Part shown: in pieces, positions 52,744 through 62,661 of the stretch
Layout of the letters: each line of letters begins with the position of its first letter
Position numbering within the stretch: position 1 is the first letter of the stretch
Made by a program: the position numbers and the translations under genes
Assembly: GCA_947493995.1 (NCBI GenBank)
Contig: CANLTJ010000004.1
Coordinates: 1 to 64,000 of the forward strand
DNA length: 64,000 nt
Direction of reading: 5' to 3'
From: an uncultured Arachnia sp.
GTDB lineage: Bacteria > Actinomycetota > Actinomycetes > Propionibacteriales > Propionibacteriaceae
The notes under the pieces: generated by a model
Database searches by the model: none
What the model saw: the letters and a program-made list of their open reading frames with translations, nothing else
Told to the model about the DNA's origin: nothing

Positions 52744-53463
52744 TCAGCGGACGTCGACCATGAACCGCTCGAAATCATCGACGGCCTTTGCCGTCAGATC
52801 GTCGGTGAACAGGTCCTCGAGCACGTCCGGTGAGACCGTGAAGACACGCACGCCGATGTCCGTCAGCGTCACGAGATGCTTTGCTGACTTGATGGACGCC
52901 GCCATGATCATGGGACCCGTGCCGTCCTGGGGGATCGCACGGACCATGTGGGTGATTTCCTCGGTGCCGTTGAGACCTGCCCGGAACATGCGGTTGAAGT
53001 AGGGCGCGATGTACTTCACCCCGAGTGCGGATCCGATCAGCGCCTGCTTGGCGGAGTAGACCGCCGTGAGAAGAACGGGGACATCCTGGTCGCGTAGCTT
53101 CGAGATGGCGTGGGCGCCTACACGCGTACAGGGCACCTTGATGGTGGCCGAGGGCGCAACCTCACGGATCTCCATCGCGGAGCGATACTGGTCCTCCACT
53201 GTGGATCCCCACGCCTGGAAGCACACCTCCCGGGCGCCGGCGTCGCGCGCCCAGTTGTAGATCTCCTTGATGTCGGAGATGTGACGAGAGGCCTCCCGCA
53301 TCAACTGGGGGTTGGTGGTCACACCGGAGAACATGCCGATCCTCAACCACGGCTCGCACGCTGCCTGGTCCGCGGAATCGATGAAGAAGCGAATGTCATC
53401 CGGCGGGGCAGCGGCTGCGGGCTGCCATTGGCGGCCGGGGCCGTTGCTGTGGGGCATGGTCAT
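52744..53463 (-). CDS. transaldolase-like protein
   Basis: 239-residue protein of the transaldolase/fructose-6-phosphate aldolase fold (TalC-like). Features: [28 protein letters not shown] (about 47-56), [13 protein letters not shown] with the candidate Schiff-base Lys (about 107), and [14 protein letters not shown]. The protein has an extra C-terminal [20 protein letters not shown]. It is about half the length of a full transaldolase, similar to F6P aldolases. Context (ywiC, ispH) gives no substrate. Likely a sugar-phosphate aldolase of the stand-alone type. Confidence 0.82.
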   Translation of the reverse strand: MTMPHSNGPGRQWQPAAAAPPDDIRFFIDSADQAACEPWLRIGMFSGVTTNPQLMREASRHISDIKEIYNWARDAGAREVCFQAWGSTVEDQYRSAMEIREVAPSATIKVPCTRVGAHAISKLRDQDVPVLLTAVYSAKQALIGSALGVKYIAPYFNRMFRAGLNGTEEITHMVRAIPQDGTGPMIMAASIKSAKHLVTLTDIGVRVFTVSPDVLEDLFTDDLTAKAVDDFERFMVDVR

Positions 53464-53529
53464 GCTCCATTCCTAGCACGCTGCTGGCTGCTGAAGATGC
53501 GTCCTGTGGAGTCTCCTAGACTGGTACCC

Positions 53530-54510
53530 ATGTCCTCATCAGTTGACCAGAGTTCCAAGCGGGTCATCCTCGCTGCGCCACGTGGTTACTGCGCCGGCGT
53601 TGATCGTGCCGTCGTGACGGTGGAGCGGGCGCTGGAGACCTATGGCGCGCCCGTCTACGTCCGCAAGCAGATCGTGCACAACAAGCACGTCGTGGAGACG
53701 CTGGAGAGTCAGGGAGCGATCTTCGTCGACGAATTGGAGACGGTGCCCGAGGGCGCCAGAGTGGTGTTCTCGGCGCATGGTGTGTCACCGGCCGTCCACG
53801 CGGAGGCCGCTGAGCGGGAGCTCAGGACCATCGACGCCACCTGCCCGCTGGTCACGAAGGTCCACCGGGAGGCCCAGCGCTTTGCGGCGAAGGACGTCCA
53901 GATACTTCTCATCGGTCACGACGGACACGAGGAAGTGGAAGGGACGATGGGACAGGCTCCGGAGCAGACGATTCTCGTCGAACGTCCAGAGGACGTGGAT
54001 GGTCTCGACCTGGACATCACCCGTCCCATGGCGTGGGTCAGCCAGACCACCCTCAGCGTGGACGAGACGATGGAGACCGTTCAGCGACTCCGCCAGAAGT
54101 ACCCCATGTTGCAGGACCCGCCATCCGATGACATCTGCTACGCCACGCAGAACCGGCAACAGGCTGTGAAGCAGTTTGCATCCAAGTGCGACCTCGTAAT
54201 TGTGGTGGGGTCGCGGAACTCGTCGAACTCGGTGCGGTTGGTGGAGGTGGCGCTGGAGGCAGGTGCGAAGGCTGCGTACCTGGTGGATTACAACACCGAG
54301 ATCAAGCCCGAGTGGTTGGAGGGTGCTTCCACCGTCGGTGTCACCAGCGGCGCGTCGGTGCCCGAAGAACTCGTCGACGGTGTGTTGAAGCTCCTGCAGG
54401 AGAAGGGCTTCCCCGTGGCCGAGGAGGAGCGTCTCACGGAGGAGAATCTCACGTTCTCCCTGCCCCCGGAGCTGCGTCGTGACCTGCAGGCCAGCGCCCA
54501 CAAATTCTAA
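53530..54510 (+). CDS. ispH: 4-hydroxy-3-methylbut-2-enyl diphosphate reductase
   Basis: 326-residue iron-sulfur enzyme, last step of the non-mevalonate isoprenoid path. The three cluster cysteines are in [13 protein letters not shown] (about 14-26), [12 protein letters not shown] and [10 protein letters not shown]; the substrate-binding [13 protein letters not shown] and TSGAS segments are present. Together with the prenyl transferase nearby it supports isoprenoid synthesis. Overlaps ilvA by four bases, tail-to-tail. Confidence 0.97.
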   Translation: MSSSVDQSSKRVILAAPRGYCAGVDRAVVTVERALETYGAPVYVRKQIVHNKHVVETLESQGAIFVDELETVPEGARVVFSAHGVSPAVHAEAAERELRTIDATCPLVTKVHREAQRFAAKDVQILLIGHDGHEEVEGTMGQAPEQTILVERPEDVDGLDLDITRPMAWVSQTTLSVDETMETVQRLRQKYPMLQDPPSDDICYATQNRQQAVKQFASKCDLVIVVGSRNSSNSVRLVEVALEAGAKAAYLVDYNTEIKPEWLEGASTVGVTSGASVPEELVDGVLKLLQEKGFPVAEEERLTEENLTFSLPPELRRDLQASAHKF

Positions 54511-55775
54511 ATGAGGAAGCGGAAGAAGGGGCTGGTGGAGGTGATCTCCTCCACCCAGAACCCGCATTCGTCGATGCGTTGCAGGAGAAAGTGGTAGTCG
54601 CTGGGGTGGCCGAGCTCGATGCCCACCACTGCCGGGCCCGTGTCGCGGCTGCTGCGCTTGACGTACTCGAAATAGGTGATGTCGTCCTCCGGGCCGAGTA
54701 CGTCATTGAGGAAGCGACGCAGAGCGCCCGGCTCCTGCGGGAACTCCACCATGAAATACCGCTTTCGGCCTTCGTGGACCAAGGAGCGCTCCACCACCTC
54801 GGCGTAGCGGGAGACGTCGTTGTTGCCGCCCGATATCAGCACCAGCACTCGTGATCCGGGGATGAGGTTGATGCGCGGTCCCACCCCGCCCGTAGGTAGC
54901 GACGCTGAAGCCAGCGCGGCCGCCGGCTCTGCGATGATGCCGTCCATCTGGTACATCTCCAGCATCTCCGAGCAGATCTGGCCTTCGGGAACCCGTGTGA
55001 GTTCCACATCGGCCTCGGAGAGGACGCCATACGTGTAGTCGCCCATCCGGCTGACGGCCGCACCGTCCACGAAGGTGTCAATGTCGTGCAGGGTCACCGG
55101 ATGGCCGGCGGACATGGCTGCGGCCACGCAGGGCGCCCCCTCCGGCTCCACCCCGACCAGACGAACACCGGGATGTGTCGTGTGGAGCCATGCGGCGACC
55201 CCGGCGAGCAGCCCGCCACCACCCACCGGCAGGACGACGACATCGGGTACGAAGCCCAGCTGGTCGAAGGCCTCGACGATGGCCGTCGCCTGGCCGGCTG
55301 CCGTTCGGGGATCGTTGAAGGCCGGGACGATGGTGCCCCCGTGCTGTGCGACGTCAGCGGTGGCTGCAGCACCCGCTTCGTCGTAGTTGCCGCCCTGCAT
55401 CAGCAGCTCGATATGCCCGCGCCCGAGGTTGGCGATGCGCTGACGTTTCTGGCGGGGCGTGGTGGTGGGCACGATCACAGTGCCTGAGATGCCCAGCGCC
55501 GCGCAGCTGAAGGCCACCCCCTGCCCATGGTTGCCGGCCGATGCGCACACCACGCCTGCCTGCTGCTCCTCAGGCGAGAGTTGGCTGATCAGGTTGTAGG
55601 CGCCGCGGAGCTTGTAGGAGCGCACGGGTTGCAGGTCTTCTCGTTTCAGCCAGATCTGACTGCCGGTGGCCTCCGACAGCCGAATGCTCTGCTGCACCGG
55701 GGTGCGGGTCGCGATCCCTGACAGCCGGGTGACGGCTGCGGGAATCAGCTCGGCCAGTTCAGTCAGTGCATTCAT
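54507..55775 (-). CDS. ilvA: threonine ammonia-lyase (IlvA)
   Basis: 422-residue PLP enzyme deaminating L-threonine to 2-oxobutanoate, first step of isoleucine synthesis. The PLP lysine is in SYKLRGAYN (about 52-60), [13 protein letters not shown] and [13 protein letters not shown] (phosphate-binding) follow. A single C-terminal ACT-like domain (about 340-420, with [18 protein letters not shown]) suggests allosteric control by isoleucine or valine. Length matches the B. subtilis-type enzyme. Confidence 0.93.
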   Translation of the reverse strand: MNALTELAELIPAAVTRLSGIATRTPVQQSIRLSEATGSQIWLKREDLQPVRSYKLRGAYNLISQLSPEEQQAGVVCASAGNHGQGVAFSCAALGISGTVIVPTTTPRQKRQRIANLGRGHIELLMQGGNYDEAGAAATADVAQHGGTIVPAFNDPRTAAGQATAIVEAFDQLGFVPDVVVLPVGGGGLLAGVAAWLHTTHPGVRLVGVEPEGAPCVAAAMSAGHPVTLHDIDTFVDGAAVSRMGDYTYGVLSEADVELTRVPEGQICSEMLEMYQMDGIIAEPAAALASASLPTGGVGPRINLIPGSRVLVLISGGNNDVSRYAEVVERSLVHEGRKRYFMVEFPQEPGALRRFLNDVLGPEDDITYFEYVKRSSRDTGPAVVGIELGHPSDYHFLLQRIDECGFWVEEITSTSPFFRFLI

Positions 55776-56048
55776 GGAACCATTGTCCCCCGGCAGCGCC
55801 TCTCAGGGCGAGCCGAGGCCAGCCTCGGTGTCATCTGTCCTGCGCCATGGAGAAAACAGCGGTTCGCGGTTGTCATGACCGCGAGTGCCACGAAACTCCA
55901 GGCTGGGGGACAGGCCTGTCATGGGACTCAGAAGTCAGACCGCAGTCCCTGGCCGGCCAGACTGGAGTCCATTCACGGGGTGTCGCTATGGCCAAATCCA
56001 GCTGCTGGGTCTACGTTCGCCTGAACAGCGATCCGGAAAGAAGGCGAC

Positions 56049-56831
56049 GTGGCTTCGACACTACTCGCTGACACGCGTACCCTCCCCGCCCTGGGTGAGA
56101 CTTTGGTGGTCACTCGTGACCTCAGCAAGGTCTTTCGCGTGGGTGAGTCCCGGGTGGTGGCGCTGAACCGGGTCAACCTGCAGATCAGGCGGGGAACCTT
56201 CACCGCGGTGGTTGGAACCTCGGGCTCCGGCAAGTCGACGTTGTTGAACATGCTGGGCGGCCTGGAGAAGCCCACCAGCGGGGAAATCTTCGTGGCTGGC
56301 CAGCCGCTGCATCGATTCTCCGAATCGCAACTCGTGACCTATCGCCGCGAACAGGTGGGATTCATCTTCCAGTCCTTCAACCTGTTGGAATCCATGACGG
56401 CTCTGGAGAACGTGGCATTGCCGCTGTCATTCCGGGGAATCAGCAAGCAGGCGCGATTTACACGCGCGAAGGCGGTGCTCCTGCAGCTGGGCCTGGGCCG
56501 CCACCTCCACCACAAACCCGGCCAGCTCTCCGGAGGGCAACAACAGCGGGTGGGAATCGCCCGTGCCATGGCGGTGCAGCCGACGCTGGTATTCGCTGAT
56601 GAGCCCACCGGGAACCTGGACTCCAGAACATCCGAGGAGACCCTCGAGCTGTTCCGCGCCGTCATCCGACGCTTCGGGCAGACGTGGATCATGGTCACGC
56701 ACGATCACCATCTTGCGAGTTTCGCCGACACCATCATCTCCATCGGCGATGGCCGCATCACCGACATCACGCACACGCAGCACAACACACTTCACAGCGC
56801 TGAGAACCATGGACAAGGAGTCCCATCATGA
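56049..56831 (+). CDS. ABC transporter ATP-binding protein, MacB/LolD type
   Basis: 260-residue ATPase. Walker A GTSGSGKSTLLNM (about 56-68), Q-loop FIFQSFNLLESM, signature LSGGQQQRVGIARAMAV (about 155-171), Walker B LVFADEPTG and the H-loop VTHDHHLA are intact. GTG start with AAGAAGG upstream. The 273 bases before it (55776-56048) contain no supportable gene. Overlaps the next gene by four bases. Part of a three-gene export or envelope-stress system. Confidence 0.93.
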   Translation: MASTLLADTRTLPALGETLVVTRDLSKVFRVGESRVVALNRVNLQIRRGTFTAVVGTSGSGKSTLLNMLGGLEKPTSGEIFVAGQPLHRFSESQLVTYRREQVGFIFQSFNLLESMTALENVALPLSFRGISKQARFTRAKAVLLQLGLGRHLHHKPGQLSGGQQQRVGIARAMAVQPTLVFADEPTGNLDSRTSEETLELFRAVIRRFGQTWIMVTHDHHLASFADTIISIGDGRITDITHTQHNTLHSAENHGQGVPS

Positions 56832-58036
56832 AGAAGCTCGTCTCATCACTGATTGCGGTGATCATGGTGCTGGGGCTGAGTACAACGGCACTCGACGCTG
56901 CCTCAGCGTCGGTGTTGATGGGAGACGGCGGAACCGCCGCCGAAGTGGCGGGGGGCAGCGGGCGCCTTGGTGCCAACGGGGGTGGTGGCGACGACGGGGG
57001 AGCTACTGGTGGTGGAGATGCGTCTGATGGCGTCTCCGGCGATGCAGGGTCGGGTTCCGGCGCCGGTTCCGGCTCCGGGAGTGATTCCGCGTCGGGAGAT
57101 GGAGCTGGCGATTCTGGATCAACTGTGCCCGGCCTCTCCACCCCCAGGGTCATGTTGGCTGGTTTCGCGTCCACGCCCGCCGAGGTGGAGGCCGGTCAGG
57201 ACTTCACGGTGTCCTTCACACTGCGCAACACCTCGAAGCGCACGCGGGTGCAGAACATCAAAGTCAGCCTCACCTCCGGTGAGGGAGCTGCCTTCCTACC
57301 CTCCGGCGGCTCGTCGTCGCTCTTCATCGACCGCATCAGCGCCGGCGACGACTCCATTCAGACCATGTCGTTCCACTCGCTGTCCTCCCTGGAGGAGCGG
57401 CCCTACCAGATGCAGCTGAACGTGGAGTATGAGGACGCCGTCGCCAATGCCTATTCGTCGCAGGAGATGGTGTCGGTGTCCGTGAAGCAACAGGTGCGCG
57501 CGGACACCTCGGCACCCCAGGTGATGCCCGAGATGGTGCAGGTGGGTCAGGACGCATCCGTCGCGTTCAACATTCACAACCAGGGCAAGACCAAGCTCTA
57601 CAACGCGAAGGCGACGGTCAAGGATGGCCAAGCCGTATCGGGTCAGGAGGTTTTTGTCGGCACCATCGAACCGGGCACCTCGGGCGCGGTGGACATGCTG
57701 GTGCACGCCGACGAGGAGTCCGAGAACCCCATGGTGATTGAGGTGACCTACGAGGACGTGGACGGCGAGGTGACCGCGCTCAGCAAAGAGGTGCCGCTCA
57801 GTGTCATGCCGATGGACGTGGGTCAGGAGTTCCCTGAGGAGGAGCTGTATCAGGAGGAGCCGGGGGTTGGATTGTGGCCGCTCATTATTGCCGCCATCGT
57901 GGTGGCGTTGATCATCCTTCTGGTGGTCCTGCTGGTGCGCCGCTCACGCCGTCGCAAGCGGGAGCAGGACGATATGGAATCGCTGTCCATGATGTCTGAG
58001 GACCCACTGGTGCCCACCGACGGTCAGCAGGGCTGA
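56828..58036 (+). CDS. exported CARDB-like protein with C-terminal anchor
   Basis: 402-residue membrane-anchored surface protein. A signal peptide (about 1-26, MKKLVSSLIAVIMVLGLSTT) is followed by a Gly/Ser/Asp-rich low-complexity spacer (about 40-98). Two immunoglobulin-like beta domains (about 105-215 and 220-330) contain VEAGQDFTVSFTLRNTSK and VQVGQDASVAFNIHNQGK, the usual CARDB/COG1361 strand pattern. One transmembrane helix (about 348-371, GLWPLIIAAIVVALIILL) and a cytoplasmic basic tail RRSRRRKRE follow. It is encoded between the ATPase and permease, replacing the membrane-fusion protein of MacAB systems. Confidence 0.8.
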   Translation: MKKLVSSLIAVIMVLGLSTTALDAASASVLMGDGGTAAEVAGGSGRLGANGGGGDDGGATGGGDASDGVSGDAGSGSGAGSGSGSDSASGDGAGDSGSTVPGLSTPRVMLAGFASTPAEVEAGQDFTVSFTLRNTSKRTRVQNIKVSLTSGEGAAFLPSGGSSSLFIDRISAGDDSIQTMSFHSLSSLEERPYQMQLNVEYEDAVANAYSSQEMVSVSVKQQVRADTSAPQVMPEMVQVGQDASVAFNIHNQGKTKLYNAKATVKDGQAVSGQEVFVGTIEPGTSGAVDMLVHADEESENPMVIEVTYEDVDGEVTALSKEVPLSVMPMDVGQEFPEEELYQEEPGVGLWPLIIAAIVVALIILLVVLLVRRSRRRKREQDDMESLSMMSEDPLVPTDGQQG

Positions 58037-58039
58037 ACC

Positions 58040-59398
58040 ATGCGCTGGTCAGACCTCATCGGAGCCAGCCTCGCCAGCCTGCGCCAGCGCCTCTTCCGAA
58101 CACTGCTGACTGTACTGGGGGTGGTGATCGGTACTACGTCCGTCGTTGTCATGGTGTCGTTGGGGGTTGGCCTGTCTGCCTCCATCACAGGTTCCCAAGA
58201 CACCAATCTGGCACTGCGGCAGGTAACGGTGTTCGCCCCCCCTCCGCAGGAGGCCGTGGCTGATGCCAGTGTCCCCACCCAAATGGACGAGAACATGCTG
58301 ACAACTCTGGAGGCAATGGCGGGCGTCGAACGGGTGTGGCCCGTGTACATGGTGGAGGCGGAACTGAAGGTGGGTGCGTATTCGGGCTGGACGCAGGTCA
58401 TGGGAATGCCACTCGATGCCATCGAGGCAATGAATGTGCCTCTGGCAGCAGGGGAGATACCCGAGCCAGGTGCGCCACTGTCCTTCATTCTTGGCAATAC
58501 GGTGAAGCAGCAGTTCTGGGATCCCTTCAGCAACGAGCCTGCGGACATCGACCTCATGGCCCAGCCACTGTTCGTGACCTTCCTGGAGCAGAGTCCCCTT
58601 CAGGAGATGCCCGTGCCGGGAGGGGGAGGGGTCGTAGAGGATGATGAGCCAGCGGAACCTGCGGCGCCGCCGAAGAAGTTCATTGTGCCGGTGGCAGGGA
58701 TGTTGGCCGGTGCAGAGGATGAGTGGGGTCCCTACTCTGACATCGTCGCGGCCGATCAGACATCACTCATCAAGGCCCTGGAGAAGGGGTTCCCGGGAAA
58801 AGCTCTGCCCGGCCAGCCTGCGACAGCAGATGGCGCACCGAAGCGCGGTTTCATCTACAGCGAGTTCCGAGTGCTCGCCTCCGACACCGAAGCGGCAGAA
58901 CTGCTGTACACGGATCTGCAGGAGCAGGGCTACAGCAGCTACAGCGACATTGAGTGGATCAGGGAGTCCCAGAGCGTGGCGCTGCTGGTCCAGGCAGTAC
59001 TGGGCGGCATAGGGTTCGTGTCGCTCCTCGTGGCGGCGATAGGTATTGCCAACACCATGATGATGTCTGTGTATGAACGTACCAAGGAGATAGGTGTCAT
59101 GAAGGTGCTGGGGGCCGCACTCTCAGACATTCGGAAGCTCTTCCTCATCGAATCGGCGGCCATTGGCTTCTTCGGAGGATTGTTTGGTTTGGTGTTCAGC
59201 TTCATCATCTCGGCCGTGGTGAATGCTGTCGTGGCTTCTGCGGGCGACACGGGCTTTCCGGGTAACATCTCCGTGATCCCCTTCTGGCTGATGTTGGGGT
59301 CAGTACTCTTCGCCACGGCCATCGGTACGGTCGCGGGTCTGCTTCCGGCACACCGCGCGATGCGCTTGAGCCCGCTGGCCGCCATTCGCGCTCAGTAG
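58040..59398 (+). CDS. ABC transporter permease, MacB/FtsX type
   Basis: 452-residue permease with the MacB topology: one N-terminal transmembrane helix (about 17-42, LFRTLLTVLGVVIGTTSVVV), a large extracytoplasmic MacB-PCD domain (about 50-310), and three C-terminal helices (about 313-335, 360-395, 415-440) with the FtsX segment IGVMKVLGAALSDIRKLF. An acidic, Pro-rich stretch (about 192-212) interrupts the periplasmic-type domain. ATG four bases after the CARDB gene stop. Likely a mechanotransmission-type transporter acting on an envelope substrate. Confidence 0.9.
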   Translation: MRWSDLIGASLASLRQRLFRTLLTVLGVVIGTTSVVVMVSLGVGLSASITGSQDTNLALRQVTVFAPPPQEAVADASVPTQMDENMLTTLEAMAGVERVWPVYMVEAELKVGAYSGWTQVMGMPLDAIEAMNVPLAAGEIPEPGAPLSFILGNTVKQQFWDPFSNEPADIDLMAQPLFVTFLEQSPLQEMPVPGGGGVVEDDEPAEPAAPPKKFIVPVAGMLAGAEDEWGPYSDIVAADQTSLIKALEKGFPGKALPGQPATADGAPKRGFIYSEFRVLASDTEAAELLYTDLQEQGYSSYSDIEWIRESQSVALLVQAVLGGIGFVSLLVAAIGIANTMMMSVYERTKEIGVMKVLGAALSDIRKLFLIESAAIGFFGGLFGLVFSFIISAVVNAVVASAGDTGFPGNISVIPFWLMLGSVLFATAIGTVAGLLPAHRAMRLSPLAAIRAQ

Positions 59399-59464
59399 TT
59401 CCTCCAGCAACCCACTGGCGCGGGTCGACCCCCGATGCTCGTAGGACCAGGTCTCGCTGCTGTT

Positions 59465-60970
59465 CTACCCTTGCAACCAAGGCGCAGCCCGCCGTCGATG
59501 CTCGGCACGCTTGTCCTCATCGAAGCCGTCCCACATTCGAATCATCATCCGTGAGCGGAAATTCTCCTCGAACACCTCCCGATGATCCGCGACGAAGTTC
59601 CAGAACAATCCGTCCCAGTCCTCAGCCCAGTTGCCGTTGGGAAAGTCCGACATCTTGCGCAGATAGTTGCTGCCCGAGACGTAGGGCTTGGTGGTGATCG
59701 CCTCACCGTAGGCGAACTGGCTCATCCCGTAGACGTTGGGCACCATGACCCAGTCATAGGCGTCAATGAACATCTCCATGAACCACTGGTAGACCTCGTC
59801 GGGATGCGTGCGCAGCAGGCACATGGAGTTGCCCAGCACCATGAGCCGTTCGATGTGGTGGGCGTAGCCGGTCTCCAACACGGACGTGAGTACGTGATCC
59901 ACCGGCTCCAGTCCCGTTTCGGCCGTCCACCATCCCGGGGAGAGTGACGATGTGTGATGGAGAGCGTTGGAGGTGCGCATCCTTGACCCCCACAGGATGT
60001 AAGTGGCCCGCATGTACTCGCGCCATCCGATCAGCTGCCGCACGAAACCCTCCAGGGAGGCCAGCGGTACATCCTCCTCGTCGGCGGCGTCGAGGGCGAG
60101 GTGAAGCACATCGCCGGGGTTGAGGAGTCCGATGTTGAGTCCGGGTGTCATGACGGCGTGGAACAGGAACCGGTGCTGGGTGCTGATTGCGTCTTCGTAG
60201 GGCCCGAATTGGGCGAACCGTTCGTGGAGGAACTGCTGGAGGGACGCCTCTGCCTCCTCGTGCGAGGTGGGCCAGGCGAAGGTGTCGGGGTTGCCGGGAG
60301 CCTCGGGAAATTCCCGCATGACCCACTCGATCGCGTCGTCCACCTCGTCGTGGCGCTCGGGTTGCGTCACGTCCGGCACCGGATGGCGTTTCGGCAGCTT
60401 CTTGCGGTTCTCGGGATCGAAGGACCACTGTCCTCCGACGGGTTGATCCCCGTCCACCAGGACATCGAGGCGTTGGCGCTGCCACGCGTAGAAGTGCTGC
60501 ATGCGTGCCGGGTTCGCGGCGAACCACGTCTGGATGTCCGTCGTTGTGGTCAGGAAGTTGGGGGATTGGATGACATCGGATGCAGGGTCGAAGGACAGTC
60601 GCGTTCCGCCGCGTCGGCTCGCGTTCTCCAGAATGGCGCGAGTGCGGCGCGACAGCCAGTCGTCGACCGGATCGAACAGGGTGACGCGTTCCGGATCGAG
60701 CTCTGCGATCAGGCGTGCCAAGCGCTCTCCACTGGAGTGGTCTGCATCGGTGTCGATGTGGTGCACCGCGTATCCGGCGTCGATGAGTCGGGTGGCGAAG
60801 CGGCGCATCGAGGCTCGGTGAAGAATGAGCTTTTGCGCGTGGAAGGAGTACTGCCGATAGAACAGGTCGTCCTCCACCAAGACGAATTCCGTGCCCGGGT
60901 CGGCGTCTAGGTGCTCCACGAACAACTGGTGTGGAAACACCAGTCGGAGAGTTGTCCCGGGCTCACTCAT
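59465..60970 (-). CDS. photolyase-like protein of the FeS-BCP/PhrB family, cluster cysteines missing
   Basis: 501-residue flavoprotein-like homologue of bacterial cryptochrome/photolyases with iron-sulfur clusters (PhrB, CryB). The N-terminal alpha/beta domain begins LRLVFPHQLFVEHL; the FAD-binding half contains HRFLFHAVMTPGLNIGLL, QLIGWREYMRATYILWGSRM, GYAHHIERLMVLGN, DAYDWVMVPNVYGMSQFA and TKPYVSGSNYLRKMSD, all diagnostic of this family. Where family members have MSDYC-x2-C and a later Cys, this protein reads MSDFPNGNWAEDWDGLFW. I find only one Cys in the whole chain (about residue 384). DNA repair activity and the redox cluster are therefore uncertain. ATG at 60970 has GGGGTGA upstream. 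Confidence 0.85.
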   Translation of the reverse strand: MSEPGTTLRLVFPHQLFVEHLDADPGTEFVLVEDDLFYRQYSFHAQKLILHRASMRRFATRLIDAGYAVHHIDTDADHSSGERLARLIAELDPERVTLFDPVDDWLSRRTRAILENASRRGGTRLSFDPASDVIQSPNFLTTTTDIQTWFAANPARMQHFYAWQRQRLDVLVDGDQPVGGQWSFDPENRKKLPKRHPVPDVTQPERHDEVDDAIEWVMREFPEAPGNPDTFAWPTSHEEAEASLQQFLHERFAQFGPYEDAISTQHRFLFHAVMTPGLNIGLLNPGDVLHLALDAADEEDVPLASLEGFVRQLIGWREYMRATYILWGSRMRTSNALHHTSSLSPGWWTAETGLEPVDHVLTSVLETGYAHHIERLMVLGNSMCLLRTHPDEVYQWFMEMFIDAYDWVMVPNVYGMSQFAYGEAITTKPYVSGSNYLRKMSDFPNGNWAEDWDGLFWNFVADHREVFEENFRSRMMIRMWDGFDEDKRAEHRRRAAPWLQG

Positions 60971-60992
60971 GCGAGGCACTCACCCCAGTCAT

Positions 60993-62528
60993 TCAGGAGT
61001 CGTCGGTGCCGGTGCGCTGTGACAGCTGGCGAACACCGGGGCGATGGTCGGTGCCGTCGTCAACGTCGTCGAGCAGTGACAGCTCAACCCGCGGGTCGGT
61101 GTACTCCAGCATCTCCGGAACCACGACATCGCGCGTGCTGCCCTCCACCGCCTTGAGTTGTGACAGGTCCTTCTCCGTCACCTGCAACTCCTTGAACTTG
61201 CGCGCCGTCACCATGACGCGGCTCTCCAGCGTGCCGACGGCCTTGTTGAAGGTGCCGACGGTCGAGTTGATCGAGCGACCCAGTTTGTCGAAGTGGTCCC
61301 CCATGGTGGAGATGCGTTCGTGCAGTTCGCGCCCCAAGCGAATCACGTGCACCGCCGATTCAGCCAGGCCGGCCTGCTTCCAGCCGTGGGCCACGATGTG
61401 GAGCATGGGGATCAGTGTGCCGGGGCAGGCCAGCATGATGTTGCGCCGTGCGGCGAACTCGTGGAGGTCAGGCATCTGCTCCTGCGCCAGCCTGTAGAAC
61501 TCGTCGCTACCGAGGAACAGCACCACGAACTCCGGTGAGCCGGAATCCAGCTGCCAGTAGTTCTTGCCGCTGAGGTCCTCGATGTGCTTACGCACGTGGG
61601 CCGCGAACCTGCCCAGGTGCCTTGCCTGCTCGGCCTCGTCCTCGGTGTTGTAGGCGTCGATGACGGCGGAGAGGGGGACCTTGGAGTCCACGAAGATGAC
61701 CTTGCCGTCGGCGAGATTGATGCGCATGTCGGGGCGGAACCTGTCGCCGTCGGCGCTGGTGTAGGTGTACTGGTCATCGAAGTCGCAGCGGCTGGTGAGT
61801 CCGGAGATTTCCACGATCCGCCGCAGGCTCTGCTCACCCCACGCCCCGCGGACCTGCGGGTTGCGCAGGGCGTTGCTGAGGCTGAGGGCTTCACGACGGA
61901 TGGTCTCTCCCGAATCCTTCACGGCCCGCACCTGCTCGCCCATCTCGGCTGCCAAGCGGGAGCGTTCCTTCTCCACCTCGTTCAGTCGGTCGTTGAGCTG
62001 TCGGAGGCCCTCGGTGAGGGGAGTGACGAGCTGTTGTGTGGCGGCCATGCGTTCACCAGCTGTCTTCTCCGCCTTCCGGCCCTGCTTCTCCAGCGACTCC
62101 TCGGAGAGCACCTTGAACTGGTTGAGCATCGTCTCCCGGTCTGCCGCCAGCTCCTCGGAGCGGTGCAGTGCCGCGTCCCGCTGTGCCTCGATGCTGGCTT
62201 TTTGGGACAGCGCCTCCGAGGTGGCAGCGACGGCCTTGGCCGTGGCTGCCCGTTCTTCGGCCACAAGCCGCTGAGCATCGGCTGCCTCGGCGCGCAAGTG
62301 CGCCTGCTCGGCGAGACGTTGCGACACCTCGGTGCGGGCGGCCGCAGCCTCCTCACGCGCTCGGCTGGCCTCGGCGCGGGCCGTCTGCGCGTCGAGCCGC
62401 GCGTCGGAGATGGCGCGGGACTCAGCGGCAGCGCTCTCCTGCTGTGCTCGACGGTGCGCCACGAACCAACCGATCGCGACACCGATCACCGCGGCCAGCA
62501 GCATGAGGAGGACATCTGTGGTGCTCAT
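60993..62528 (-). CDS. rmuC: DNA recombination protein RmuC
   Basis: 511-residue membrane-anchored protein of the RmuC family, implicated in limiting DNA inversions and recombination. An N-terminal helix (about 5-25, LLMLLAAVIGVAIGWFVAH) is followed by a long Ala/Glu/Arg coiled coil (about 25-195) and the RmuC core (about 215-440) with RGAWGEQSLRRIVEISG, DSKVPLSAVIDAYN and FLGSDEFYRLAQ. The fold resembles nuclease-related proteins; mechanism unresolved. It is 22 bases upstream of the photolyase-like gene, same strand. Confidence 0.95.
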   Translation of the reverse strand: MSTTDVLLMLLAAVIGVAIGWFVAHRRAQQESAAAESRAISDARLDAQTARAEASRAREEAAAARTEVSQRLAEQAHLRAEAADAQRLVAEERAATAKAVAATSEALSQKASIEAQRDAALHRSEELAADRETMLNQFKVLSEESLEKQGRKAEKTAGERMAATQQLVTPLTEGLRQLNDRLNEVEKERSRLAAEMGEQVRAVKDSGETIRREALSLSNALRNPQVRGAWGEQSLRRIVEISGLTSRCDFDDQYTYTSADGDRFRPDMRINLADGKVIFVDSKVPLSAVIDAYNTEDEAEQARHLGRFAAHVRKHIEDLSGKNYWQLDSGSPEFVVLFLGSDEFYRLAQEQMPDLHEFAARRNIMLACPGTLIPMLHIVAHGWKQAGLAESAVHVIRLGRELHERISTMGDHFDKLGRSINSTVGTFNKAVGTLESRVMVTARKFKELQVTEKDLSQLKAVEGSTRDVVVPEMLEYTDPRVELSLLDDVDDGTDHRPGVRQLSQRTGTDDS

Positions 62529-62661
62529 GAATCCACTCTCTCAGGAGGGTCCGACAATTCTCGACAGCAACCCGCACACCGGAGTGAACGAATCGCGATG
62601 TGCCGCGCCATGGTTGTGTTGGCCATTCCGGCGCTACCGCCGCGTGACGTGAGTGGCGCGG

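Noticed and set aside
55776..56048. Cysteine- and arginine-rich plus-strand frame upstream of the ABC ATPase
   Set aside because: No ribosome site, no conserved features, and it would overlap the ATPase start; probably a spacer with the operon promoter.
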